DNA of 64,000 nt, from positions 2,579,501-2,643,500 of the forward strand of contig NZ_FNTF01000002.1 of the NCBI RefSeq assembly GCF_900105495.1. The letters run 5' to 3'. The DNA comes from Pseudomonas frederiksbergensis. GTDB lineage: Bacteria > Pseudomonadota > Gammaproteobacteria > Pseudomonadales > Pseudomonadaceae. Below the pieces are notes generated by a model. It ran no database searches. It was not told where the DNA came from and was given only the letters and a program-made list of their open reading frames with translations. This document shows, piece by piece, positions 52,784-61,600 of the stretch (its first letter is position 1; each line of letters starts with the position of its first letter). The position numbers were made by a program, and so were the translations under genes.

Positions 52784-53280
52784 CGGACCTGATCGCCGCC
52801 ATCGAGCAGATCTACAAGCCCGCAGGTATGAGGTTAACGGATGAAGCTTGGCGCGAGGAGGAGAGTGCCGAATACGGCGCCTGTCGCTTTAGCCTCAATG
52901 GCCAGGTGATTGTCTTCCGGGTGGCGAAAACCACGCCGACCAAGATGGGTCAGTTCGTCACGCTGTGGAAGCGGCCTACGCCGACCAGCGAGATTGCACC
53001 GCTCGATAGCAGCGATGGCGTCGCCTTTGTGGTGGTGAGCGTTGCTGATGAAACCCATCGCGGGCAGTTTGTGTTTGATCGGGAGATATTGGCGGCCAAA
53101 GGGGTCATGTCGATTGATGGTGAAGGCGGTAAGCGAGCGATTCGCGTGTATCCGCCATGGTCCAGGCCCGTCGCAAAACGGGCGGTCAGGACGCAGCAAT
53201 GGCAGATGAAGTATTTCCTCGCGCTGGACCAAAGCGGTCATGCCGACCCCGTTCAGGTACGCCGACTCTTCAAAAAATAA
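52780..53280 (+). CDS. MepB family protein
   Basis: A 166-residue protein with the MepB family core: CRFSLNGQVIVFRVAKTTPT, then TKMGQFVTLWKRP near residues 60-72 and YPPWSRPVAKRAVRTQQWQM near the end. MepB was named from the S. aureus mepRAB locus beside a multidrug exporter; its biochemical role is unknown. Here too the gene is translationally coupled to a transporter, though of the DMT rather than the MATE type. No signal or membrane segment. Confidence 0.85.
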   Translation: MTDLIAAIEQIYKPAGMRLTDEAWREEESAEYGACRFSLNGQVIVFRVAKTTPTKMGQFVTLWKRPTPTSEIAPLDSSDGVAFVVVSVADETHRGQFVFDREILAAKGVMSIDGEGGKRAIRVYPPWSRPVAKRAVRTQQWQMKYFLALDQSGHADPVQVRRLFKK

Positions 53281-53288
53281 ACACTAAA

Positions 53289-53386
53289 CCCCTGTGGGAG
53301 CGGGCTTGCTCGCGAAGAGGCCGTATCAGTCGACATTAATGTTGAATGACACACCGTATTCGCGAGCAAGCCCGCTCCCACAGGGG
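53289..53386. repeat. REP-type inverted repeat, family B
   Basis: CCCCTGTGGGAGCGGGCTTG to CAAGCCCGCTCCCACAGGGG, with TCGCGAA/TTCGCGA paired inside. It fills the gap between the convergent MepB and MscS genes. Confidence 0.92.
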
Positions 53387-53396
53387 ATCTTCGGTG

Positions 53397-54695
53397 TTAC
53401 ATGATGTGTTTTTCGGACTCGGGAATGTGGCTTGCACCCAACACCGCTGGCAACAACCCCGCCCGCAAATCCCCGCCACTCGGCTGCTGATACAAGCTCA
53501 AGCCAAACTCCGGCAACACCGCCAGCAAGTAATCGAAAATATCCCCCTGAATCCGCTCGTAATCGGCCCACACGGTGGTGCGGGTGAAGCAGTAGATTTC
53601 CAGCGGAATGCCCTGGGCGGTGGTTTGCATCTGGCGGACCATGCAGGTCATGTTCGGCTGAATCTCCGGGTGACTCTTCAGATACGCCAGCGCATAGGCG
53701 CGGAACGTCCCGATATTGGTCATCCGCCGACGGTTGGCCGACATCGCCGCCACATTACCCTGGGCCTCGTTCCAGGCCTTGAGTTCAGCCTGCTTGCGAC
53801 TGATGTAGTCGGTCAGCAGATGCACCTGAGCCAGTTTTGCCTCTTCGTCGTCGCGCACAAACCGTACGCCACTGGCGTCGATGAACAGGCTGCGCTTGAT
53901 CCGTCGTCCACCGGATTGCTGCATGCCGCGCCAGTTCTTGAACGACTCGGACATCAGGCGCCAGGTTGGAATCGACACAATCGTCTTGTCGAAATTCTGC
54001 ACTTTGACCGTGTGCAGCGTGATATCCACCACGTCACCGTCGGCGCCGACTTGCGGCATCTCGATCCAGTCGCCGACCCGCAGCATGTCGTTGCTGGTCA
54101 GCTGCACGCTGGCGACGAACGACAGCAGGGTGTCTTTGTAGACCAACAGAATCACCGCCGACATGGCGCCCAGCCCTGACAGCAGCAAGAGCGGCGAACG
54201 GTCGATCAGCGTGGCGACGATGATGATCGCGCCAAATACGTACAAGACCATTTTCGCCAGTTGCACGTAGCCTTTGATCGAGCGGGTACGGGCATGTTCG
54301 GTACGCGCGTAGATGTCGAGCAGGGCGCTGAGCAGCGCACTGATGGCCAGCACCAGGAATAGAATGGTGAACGCCAGCGCTACATTGCCAAGGAAGATCA
54401 GGCTGGTCTTGCCTAGCTCCGGCACCAGGTGCAAGCCGAACTGGATCACCAGCGAGGGGGTGATCTGCGCCAGGCGATGAAAGACCTTGTTATGCCGAAA
54501 GTCATTGATCCAGTGCAGCGCTGGCTGGCGACCGAGAATTTTGGTCGCATGCAGAATGAGGAAGCGCGCCACTCGTCCGAGGGCCAGCGCAACCACCAGC
54601 AATACCACCAAAGCCAGGCTGGAATGCAGGAGCGGGTGCTGATCAAGGGCACCCCAAAGGTCTTGGACGTTGAGCCAGAGCTGTTTGATATCCAT
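53397..54695 (-). CDS. ybdG: MscS-family mechanosensitive channel (YbdG-like)
   Basis: A 432-residue inner-membrane channel of the YbdG/MscM branch of MscS. Five hydrophobic segments occupy the first 190 residues. The pore-lining TM3 region is LLLLSGLGAMSAVILLVYKDTLLS-like (residues about 165-190), followed by the beta domain (DMLRVGDWIEMPQVGADGDVVDI) and an enlarged C-terminal domain with the YbdG-type insertion around residues 270-330. It opens under membrane tension in hypo-osmotic shock. The start at 54695 is chosen by family length; its ribosome binding site is weak. Confidence 0.9.
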   Translation of the reverse strand: MDIKQLWLNVQDLWGALDQHPLLHSSLALVVLLVVALALGRVARFLILHATKILGRQPALHWINDFRHNKVFHRLAQITPSLVIQFGLHLVPELGKTSLIFLGNVALAFTILFLVLAISALLSALLDIYARTEHARTRSIKGYVQLAKMVLYVFGAIIIVATLIDRSPLLLLSGLGAMSAVILLVYKDTLLSFVASVQLTSNDMLRVGDWIEMPQVGADGDVVDITLHTVKVQNFDKTIVSIPTWRLMSESFKNWRGMQQSGGRRIKRSLFIDASGVRFVRDDEEAKLAQVHLLTDYISRKQAELKAWNEAQGNVAAMSANRRRMTNIGTFRAYALAYLKSHPEIQPNMTCMVRQMQTTAQGIPLEIYCFTRTTVWADYERIQGDIFDYLLAVLPEFGLSLYQQPSGGDLRAGLLPAVLGASHIPESEKHIM

Positions 54696-54888
54696 GGGTA
54701 AAAACGGTTCTTCTGTAGGATGCGACGGGGCGATTAGAGCATTTAAGACGCTTTGGATGACGTTTGAGGACAAAAGACACAACAAAAAAACCACTGTTTG
54801 GCGCCGTTTGTATAAAGAAACTCGGCCTGAGCGCTCGAAACCGTTACCCTATGCAGCTGTTTTTTTGTATTTCTTCGAGGTAGCACCC

Positions 54889-56235
54889 GTGTTTTCCCAA
54901 TTCGCCCTGCACGAACGCCTGCTCAAAGCCGTGGCCGAGCTTAAATTTGTCGAGCCAACGCCTGTGCAAGCAGCGGCTATTCCGCTGGCGCTCCAAGGGC
55001 GTGACCTGCGGGTGACAGCGCAAACCGGTAGCGGCAAAACCGCTGCATTCGTTTTGCCGATCCTCAACCGCTTGATCGGCCCGGCCAAAGTCCGCGTCAG
55101 CATCAAGACCCTGATCCTGCTGCCGACCCGCGAGCTGGCCCAGCAGACCATCAAGGAAGTCGAGCGCTTCGCTCAGTTCACCTTCATCAAGTCCGGCCTG
55201 ATCACCGGCGGTGAAGACTTCAAGGTCCAGGCCGCCATGCTGCGCAAGGTGCCGGACATCCTGATCGGTACGCCGGGCCGGATGATCGAGCAACTGAACG
55301 CCGGCAACCTCGACCTCAAGGAAGTCGAAGTGCTGGTGCTCGACGAAGCCGACCGCATGCTCGACATGGGCTTTGCCGAAGACGTGCAGCGTCTGGTGGA
55401 AGAGTGCACCAACCGTCAACAGACCATGCTGTTCTCCGCCACCACCGGCGGTTCGGGCCTGCGCGAGATGGTCGCCAAGGTTCTGAACAACCCTGAACAC
55501 TTGCAGCTGAACAACGTCAGCGATCTGAACGCCACCACTCGTCAACAGATCATCACCGCCGACCACAATCAGCACAAAGAACAGATCGTGAACTGGCTGC
55601 TGGCCAACGAGACCTATCAGAAGGCCATCGTGTTCACCAACACCCGGGCCATGGCCGACCGTATTTACGGCCGTCTGGTGGCGCAGGAATACAAAGCGTT
55701 CGTGCTGCACGGTGACAAGGACCAGAAGGATCGCAAGCTGGCCATCGACCGTCTGAAGCAGGGCGGCGTGAAAATCCTCGTCGCCACCGACGTCGCCGCT
55801 CGCGGCCTCGACGTGGAAGGCCTGGACCTGGTGATCAACTTCGACATGCCGCGCAGCGGCGACGAATACGTTCACCGCATCGGTCGTACCGGCCGGGCCG
55901 GCAACGATGGCCTGGCCATCTCGCTGATCTGCCACGGCGACTGGAACCTGATGTCGAGCGTCGAGCGCTACCTCAAGCAGAGCTTCGAGCGCCGCACCAT
56001 CAAGGAAGTCAAAGGCACCTACGGCGGACCGAAAAAGGTCAAGGCCTCGGGCAAAGCCGTTGGCGTGAAGAAGAAAAAGGTCGATGCCAAAGGCGACAAG
56101 AAGAAAACCGGCGCCAAGGCCCCGACCAAACGCAAGATCGCCAACCGCCCGAAGACCGACGCCCTGTCGCTGGTCAGCAAGGACGGCATGGCGCCGCTCA
56201 AGCGCCGCAAGCCGGAAGCGCCGGCTGCTGAATAA
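54889..56235 (+). CDS. DEAD-box RNA helicase
   Basis: A 448-residue DEAD-box helicase. The Q motif is VEPTPVQAAAIP; Walker A is QTGSGKT at residues 45-51, DEAD at 152-155, SAT in MLFSATTGG and motif VI in HRIGRTGRAG. After the two RecA domains comes a lysine-rich, disordered tail (KKVKASGKAVGVKKKKVDA) for RNA contact. Length and layout match the SrmB/RhlE-like helicases that act in ribosome assembly or RNA decay. GTG 54889 follows GAGG and starts the conserved region VFSQFALHERL. An intrinsic terminator follows. Confidence 0.93.
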   Translation: MFSQFALHERLLKAVAELKFVEPTPVQAAAIPLALQGRDLRVTAQTGSGKTAAFVLPILNRLIGPAKVRVSIKTLILLPTRELAQQTIKEVERFAQFTFIKSGLITGGEDFKVQAAMLRKVPDILIGTPGRMIEQLNAGNLDLKEVEVLVLDEADRMLDMGFAEDVQRLVEECTNRQQTMLFSATTGGSGLREMVAKVLNNPEHLQLNNVSDLNATTRQQIITADHNQHKEQIVNWLLANETYQKAIVFTNTRAMADRIYGRLVAQEYKAFVLHGDKDQKDRKLAIDRLKQGGVKILVATDVAARGLDVEGLDLVINFDMPRSGDEYVHRIGRTGRAGNDGLAISLICHGDWNLMSSVERYLKQSFERRTIKEVKGTYGGPKKVKASGKAVGVKKKKVDAKGDKKKTGAKAPTKRKIANRPKTDALSLVSKDGMAPLKRRKPEAPAAE

Positions 56236-56254
56236 CGCGGCGTAGCGATCCAAT

Positions 56255-56286
56255 AAAAAACCCGGACAGTGTCCGGGTTTTTTTTT
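56255..56286 (+). terminator. intrinsic terminator of the DEAD-box helicase gene
   Basis: AAAAAACCCGGACA, then GTGTCCGGGTTTTTTTTT: a strong stem CCCGGACA/TGTCCGGG with a T-run, 20 bases after the helicase stop. The left A-run would also let it act for minus-strand transcription coming from the small gene at 56379. Confidence 0.92.
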
Positions 56287-56295
56287 CGTCAAAAC

Positions 56296-56363
56296 ATCGC
56301 AGCCTTCGTCAGCTCCTACAGCTGCACGCTCAACCCCGTGCAGGAACTGCCGAAGGCTGCGAT
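56296..56363. repeat. REP-type inverted repeat, family C (compact)
   Basis: ATCGCAGCCTTCG (56296-56308) and CGAAGGCTGCGAT (56351-56363) pair, and CTGCACG/CGTGCAG pair inside. The whole element can fold into one long stem. It shares CGAAGGCTGCG with family C. Confidence 0.8.
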
Positions 56364-56378
56364 CCTTTGACCTTGTCG

Positions 56379-56654
56379 TCAACTCACGGCCTTTTTCTCC
56401 GCCGACTGCAACTCCTTGAGACGCTGATCAATCAACTGACACTTGTCCGGCAAATCCTTGCTGGCCGTCTCCAGGTCCATCCTCTGCAACTCGTCGTTTA
56501 TCTCCTTGGCCTTGGCCGGATTTTGCTCCGTAATCTTCGCGACTTCCTTGGCCAATTGTTCGCGTTTGATAGTGGCTTCTTCGGGTGGGCAAGCCCAAGC
56601 GGGGAGGGCGCAGGCGAGAGTGGCGGCGAAGGTGAGTTTCAGCAGGGTTTTCAT
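56379..56654 (-). CDS. small periplasmic helical protein
   Basis: A 91-residue protein with a signal peptide (residues 1-21, ending PAWA). The mature part is a charged alpha-helical pair with one cysteine at the start (CPPEEATIKREQLAKEVAKI) and one near the end (PDKCQLIDQRLKEL), perhaps joined by a disulfide. It recalls DUF1090-type periplasmic proteins, but I cannot confirm the family. GAGG precedes the ATG. Confidence 0.75.
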   Translation of the reverse strand: MKTLLKLTFAATLACALPAWACPPEEATIKREQLAKEVAKITEQNPAKAKEINDELQRMDLETASKDLPDKCQLIDQRLKELQSAEKKAVS

Positions 56655-56942
56655 AGGTTGGGCCTCGGTTCCGTTTCGGGCGGTTAATCGGTTGAGGCCG
56701 CGTGGTTGTGAAAGTTCATTCGTGATCAGCCCCGCAGAGCAGTCCTCGGAAAAGCCTTACCGGTTGCTGACGTTTCGACATCACTTCAAGAAATTTCCTG
56801 CTATTGCGCCGGAACCGTCCGATTCAGCTGTTTCCGCTCATCAATTACGCTTTCTGGATCCAATCAATTATTGACGCCAGAATAATGGCCACCTAATATC
56901 GCGCCATTGTTGTGCTATCAGTCTTCATTCGAGGGATCGAAC

Positions 56943-58649
56943 ATGTACCCACCCGCCCTCGTGGCGAGGTTGTGCCTGGCTTTGCTGTGCCTTTCTCCGC
57001 TTAATCTTGCTAATGCCGCCCCCACCCCCGGTGACACCGATCTGATCCGCGAACGCCAGGATCGCTTGCTCGAAGAGCAGCGTCGGCGTCTCGAAGAACT
57101 CAAGGAATTACCCGGCAAGGAAGTCAAGCCCACGCCACCGACGGCACCCGCTGACACCCGTTGTTTCCCCATCAAGGACATCGAACTCAAAGGCGCCGAC
57201 AGTCTCTCCGAGAGCGAAAAAAGTCGTCTGCTCAAGCCGTACATCGGTCAGTGCCTGGGCGTCACCCAGCTCAACGAACTGCTGAAAGTCATCACCGACC
57301 ACTACATCGAAAAAGGCCTGGTCACCAGTCGTGCCTACTTGCCGCAGCAGGACTTGTCCGGCGGGCATCTGAAGGTGCTGGTGGTCGAAGGCAAGCTCGA
57401 AGGGTTGAAAGGCGCCGAGGGCAGCAAGCTGTCGGACCGCGAGTTGGGCATGGCTTTCCCCGGCAAGACTGGCGAGTTGGTCAACCTGCGGGAAATCGAG
57501 CAACTGGTCGATCAGCTCAACCGTTTACCATCGAATCAGGCGCAGATGGAACTGGCGCCGGGCAAGAACGTCGGCGGCAGCGAAGTGCTGGTCAAGAACA
57601 CCCCGCAAAAGCCCTGGCGTGCCGGCTTGTCCCGCAGTAATGACGGCCAGCGCAGCACCGGCGAGCAGCAGTGGGGGACGACGTTTGATTGGGACAGCCC
57701 GCTGGGTTTGGCGGATCAGTTGATGTTGCGCGGCGGTCACGATGCGATGACCGATCACCAGCACACCTCCAACAACGCGATGCTCTATTACAACCTGCCG
57801 TGGGGCTGGTGGGACTTCAGCTACACCTACAGCCAGAGTGAGTACCGCTCGCAGGCTCAAGCCAACCTGTTCAACTTCAAGCAGACCGGCGACAGCCAAA
57901 ACCATCAGTTGCGCGCCGAGCGGGTGATCCACCGCGATGCTGTGAGCAAGACCTCCCTCAACACCGGCCTCTCTTACCTGCGCACCAACAACTTCATCGA
58001 AGACAGCAAGCTCAAGCTGAGCAGCAACCGCATCAGCGAAGCGCAGTTCGGTATCAACCACGGTCGGCTAGTCGGCAGCGCGTTCGTCAACATCGACCTC
58101 GGCATGCAACAAGGCATCGGCGCGTTCGATGCGCAGGGCAACGGTCACCCGGGCCCCGGCGAACCGAATGCGCGCTATCGCAAATACACCGCCACCGCGA
58201 GCTATTTGCAGCCGTTCAAGCTGTGGGGCGAGTCGTTCAGTTTCACCAGCCTGATGACCGGCCAGCGCAGCGAAGACGTGCTGTTCAGCCCGCAGCGTAC
58301 CAGCCTCGGCGGGCAGTCGTCGATCCGTGGCTACAAGGACCAATCCTTGTCCGGCGACAGTGGTGGTTACTGGCGCAACGACCTGCGCTGGACCCGGCCG
58401 GTGACCCTGGAATGGCTACGCCCGGTGTTCGCCGAATACGGCACCAGCCTCGGTTACGACCAGGGCGTGATCCGTGGCGACCGCTACAACGGCGATCAGC
58501 ACGGGCGCATGTCCAGCAACTCCGTGGAGTTGTTTGCCCGTGGTCAGCATCTGGCCGCCAGCGTGACCTTTGCCCATTCCCTGGAACGCCCGGACACCCT
58601 GACCGAGCGTGAAGCGCCGATCTATTTCCGCGTGGATTTCTTCCTCTAA
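56943..58649 (+). CDS. TpsB outer-membrane transporter (CdiB/ShlB/FhaC family)
   Basis: A 568-residue two-partner secretion transporter. The signal peptide ends near residue 26 (NANA). A charged helix (LIRERQDRLLEEQRRRLEEL), the channel-plugging H1 helix of FhaC, is followed by POTRA 1 (CFPIKDIELKGADSLSE) and POTRA 2, then a 16-strand barrel with the conserved L6 motif in SSIRGYKDQ and a terminal phenylalanine region (FRVDFFL). It exports the large protein encoded 25 bases downstream. GAGGG precedes the ATG. The upstream gap 56655-56942 holds no gene and presumably the promoter. Confidence 0.92.
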   Translation: MYPPALVARLCLALLCLSPLNLANAAPTPGDTDLIRERQDRLLEEQRRRLEELKELPGKEVKPTPPTAPADTRCFPIKDIELKGADSLSESEKSRLLKPYIGQCLGVTQLNELLKVITDHYIEKGLVTSRAYLPQQDLSGGHLKVLVVEGKLEGLKGAEGSKLSDRELGMAFPGKTGELVNLREIEQLVDQLNRLPSNQAQMELAPGKNVGGSEVLVKNTPQKPWRAGLSRSNDGQRSTGEQQWGTTFDWDSPLGLADQLMLRGGHDAMTDHQHTSNNAMLYYNLPWGWWDFSYTYSQSEYRSQAQANLFNFKQTGDSQNHQLRAERVIHRDAVSKTSLNTGLSYLRTNNFIEDSKLKLSSNRISEAQFGINHGRLVGSAFVNIDLGMQQGIGAFDAQGNGHPGPGEPNARYRKYTATASYLQPFKLWGESFSFTSLMTGQRSEDVLFSPQRTSLGGQSSIRGYKDQSLSGDSGGYWRNDLRWTRPVTLEWLRPVFAEYGTSLGYDQGVIRGDRYNGDQHGRMSSNSVELFARGQHLAASVTFAHSLERPDTLTEREAPIYFRVDFFL

Positions 58650-58674
58650 ATTCTGCTTTAAACGAGATTTGATC

Positions 58675-61600
58675 ATGGACGTTCGCCAACTGGCCTTTCT
58701 GGCCAGCCAACCCGTTGCTGCCGTAAAAAAACGTGAACACTTCTGGGGTATGCCCAAGCGCGGGTTGGCGTTCCTGTTGGCCAACGTCATGTTCTGGCAA
58801 CCGATATGGGCCCAGGCCGACGGCATCGTCGTCAGCACACCAGGCACCACGCTGGATCAAGCCGGCAACGGGGTGCCGATCATCAACATCGCCACACCCA
58901 ATGGCAGCGGCCTGTCGCATAACCAGTTCCATGATTACAACGTCGGTACCCAAGGCGTAATCCTCAACAACGTCAACAACCAGACCGGTGCGACGCAGTT
59001 GGGCGGGATCATCATTGGCAACCCGCACCTGAAAAACAGCGGCGCGGCGCAGACGATACTCAACGAAGTGGTCGGCGGCAGCCCCAGCCAGTTGCGCGGC
59101 TACACCGAAGTGGCGGGGCAGTCGGCGCGGGTGATCGTCGCCAACCCCTACGGCATCAGCTGCAACGGCTGCGGTTTCATCAACACTCCGCGCGTCACGT
59201 TGACCACCGGCAAACCGGTGCTGGACAACGGTCGGCTGGATCGCTTCCAGGTCGATCAGGGCAGCGTCTCTTTCGACGGCAAAGGTTTGGATGCGTCCAC
59301 AGTCGACAGCTTCGAGATCATCACCCGCAGTGCGCAGATCAATGCACAGATCAATGCCAAACGGCTGAACATCACCACCGGGCGCAATGACGTCAACGCC
59401 GACACCCTCAACGCCACCGCCCGTGCCGATGACGGCAGCGCCAAACCGCAACTGGCCATCGACTCCTCGGCGCTCGGCGGCATGTACGCCGGGGCGATCA
59501 GACTGGTGGGCACCGAGGCTGGCGTCGGGGTGAAACTGGCCGGTGAATTGGCCGCCAGCGCGGGTGATATCCAGCTCGATGCCAATGGCCATCTGAGCCT
59601 GGCCAAAACCACTGCCAGCAATGCGGTGGACATCAAAGCCAAGAGTCTCGATGCTCAGGGAACGGTCTATGCCGGCACGCAAATAACCGTGCAAACCGCT
59701 GAAGACCTGGTCAACCGACAAAGCCTGGCGGCCAGGGACAGCGTCAATATCACCAGCCAGGGTAAGCTCACCAACCAAGGCGTGATCGAGGCTGGCGTCA
59801 ATGCCGATAACAGCCGCAATGCCAGCGGCGACCTGACGATCAACAGTCAAGGCTTGAGCAACAGCGGCAGCTTGTTGGCCAGCCGCACTGTCGATGTAAA
59901 AGCGGGTGCGCTGCTTGATAACCAGAGCGGCATCCTGCAAGGGCAGAACGTCATCCTGACGGCCCTGCGCCTGGTCAACCAGGGCGTCAACGCGCGTATT
60001 TATGGCGAGGCGAATCTGGCGTTCAACGCCCCGGCCATTGTCAACCTCAACGGTCTGATCCGCTTCGCCGATGGCCAGGCTGCGACCCTGACCCTCGACA
60101 GCCTGGACAACCGCCAGGGCCGCATTGAAATCGCCGGCGGCAGCCTGACGCTCAACGCCCGGGAGTTGAAGAACGGCGACGGCAAAATGATTGCCGGACG
60201 TCTGGACCTCGTCACCCGTCAGCTTGATAACGCCAACGGTTTGATCGCGGCCAATCAGACCAACGCCAAGGTCACCGCCAGTGAGCGTCTGGACAACGGC
60301 AAAGGCAAAATCCAGGCTCAGACAGCCCTGTCGTTGTCCGGCGGCGAACTGCTCAATCAGGGCGGCACGCTGGCCGCCGATAAAGTGACCGTCAACGCCA
60401 CCCGCCTGGATAACAGCCAAAAAGGCGTGATCAGCGCCGAGGACGGTGCGCTGAACCTGACCCTCGACGAAGACCTCGATAACCATGACGGTAAGGTGCA
60501 GGCCTCGAGCCAACTGACCATCACCGCCCAGAGCATCAACAACCGCAACGCCAGCCTGACGGGCAAAACCCTCGAGCTGACCAGCCGCGGCAAACTCGAC
60601 AACACCCAAGGCACGATCTCGTCCGAAGACAGCGTTCTGGGTACCCAGGATCTGGACAACACTCAGGGACTGATCCAGGGCAACACAAGCCTCAGACTCG
60701 TTGGCCATGACCTGAATAACACCGACGGCAAGCTGCTAGGCGGCACCGTCCATACAACGCTCGACAATCTCACGCAGAACACCAACGGCACCTTGAGCGC
60801 CGAAGTCGGCAAGCTCACGCTGATCGTCACTCAGCATTTGAACAGTGCCCTGGGCCGATTGCAGGCCACCCACGGGGACGTGGAGATTCAGGCCGCGAGC
60901 ATCGACAACCGTGCAGGTGTCGTGGCCGGTCAGCAATTGCTGCTGGTAGCCGAAGGCGGGCGCATCGACAACCGTGGCGGGCGGATCATGGGCGATCGCC
61001 TGGACCTGCAAGCCGCCAGCCTCGACAACAGCGATAACGGCCTTCTGGCGGCGGGCGTTGACGGCGCGCGGTTGATCCTCAAACAGACGGCCCCCGGTCA
61101 GTCGCAGTTGCTCAACCTCAAGGGCCGGATTCAAAGCGAAGCCGGTCTGCAGATCGAGAGTGACACGGTCGACAACAGTGCCGGTGTCCTGCTCGGTAAA
61201 ACCATCGACGTCACCACGGGGCAACTGAGCAACAATGACAAGGGCGGCATCGTCAGCAGCGATGGCACTGTCGAACTGAAAGTCGCCGGCGTGTTCAACA
61301 ACGTCACCGGCGTGGTCGACGCCGGCGATCAGCGTCTGCTGCTCGAACAACTCACCCAACTCGACAACCGTGGCGGTACCCTGCGCGGCAAGCGCCTGGA
61401 CATCAGCAGCACGGCCGTCGACAACCGCAACGAAGGCCAGATCATCGCGGGCAGCGATGGCCTGAAAATAGTCGGCACCAGCCTGCAAAACCAGCAAGGT
61501 GTGATTGTTGCCAACGGCAGCCACGGGGAATTGGCACTGGGCCAGGGCAGCCTGCTGAACCAGGGTGGGACCCTTCAGGCCGACAGTCTGGAGATCACCG

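Noticed and set aside
54844..56382. 512-codon minus-strand open frame opposite the DEAD-box helicase
   Set aside because: Antisense shadow; it also runs through the helicase terminator.
58285..60708. 807-codon minus-strand open frame opposite the TpsA gene (and similar frames at 60736-61698 and 62044-63930)
   Set aside because: These are antisense shadows of a GC-rich coding strand: no ribosome binding site, no recognisable domain, and composition rich in Gln, His and Arg as expected from reverse reading. The plus frame has clear TPS motifs.
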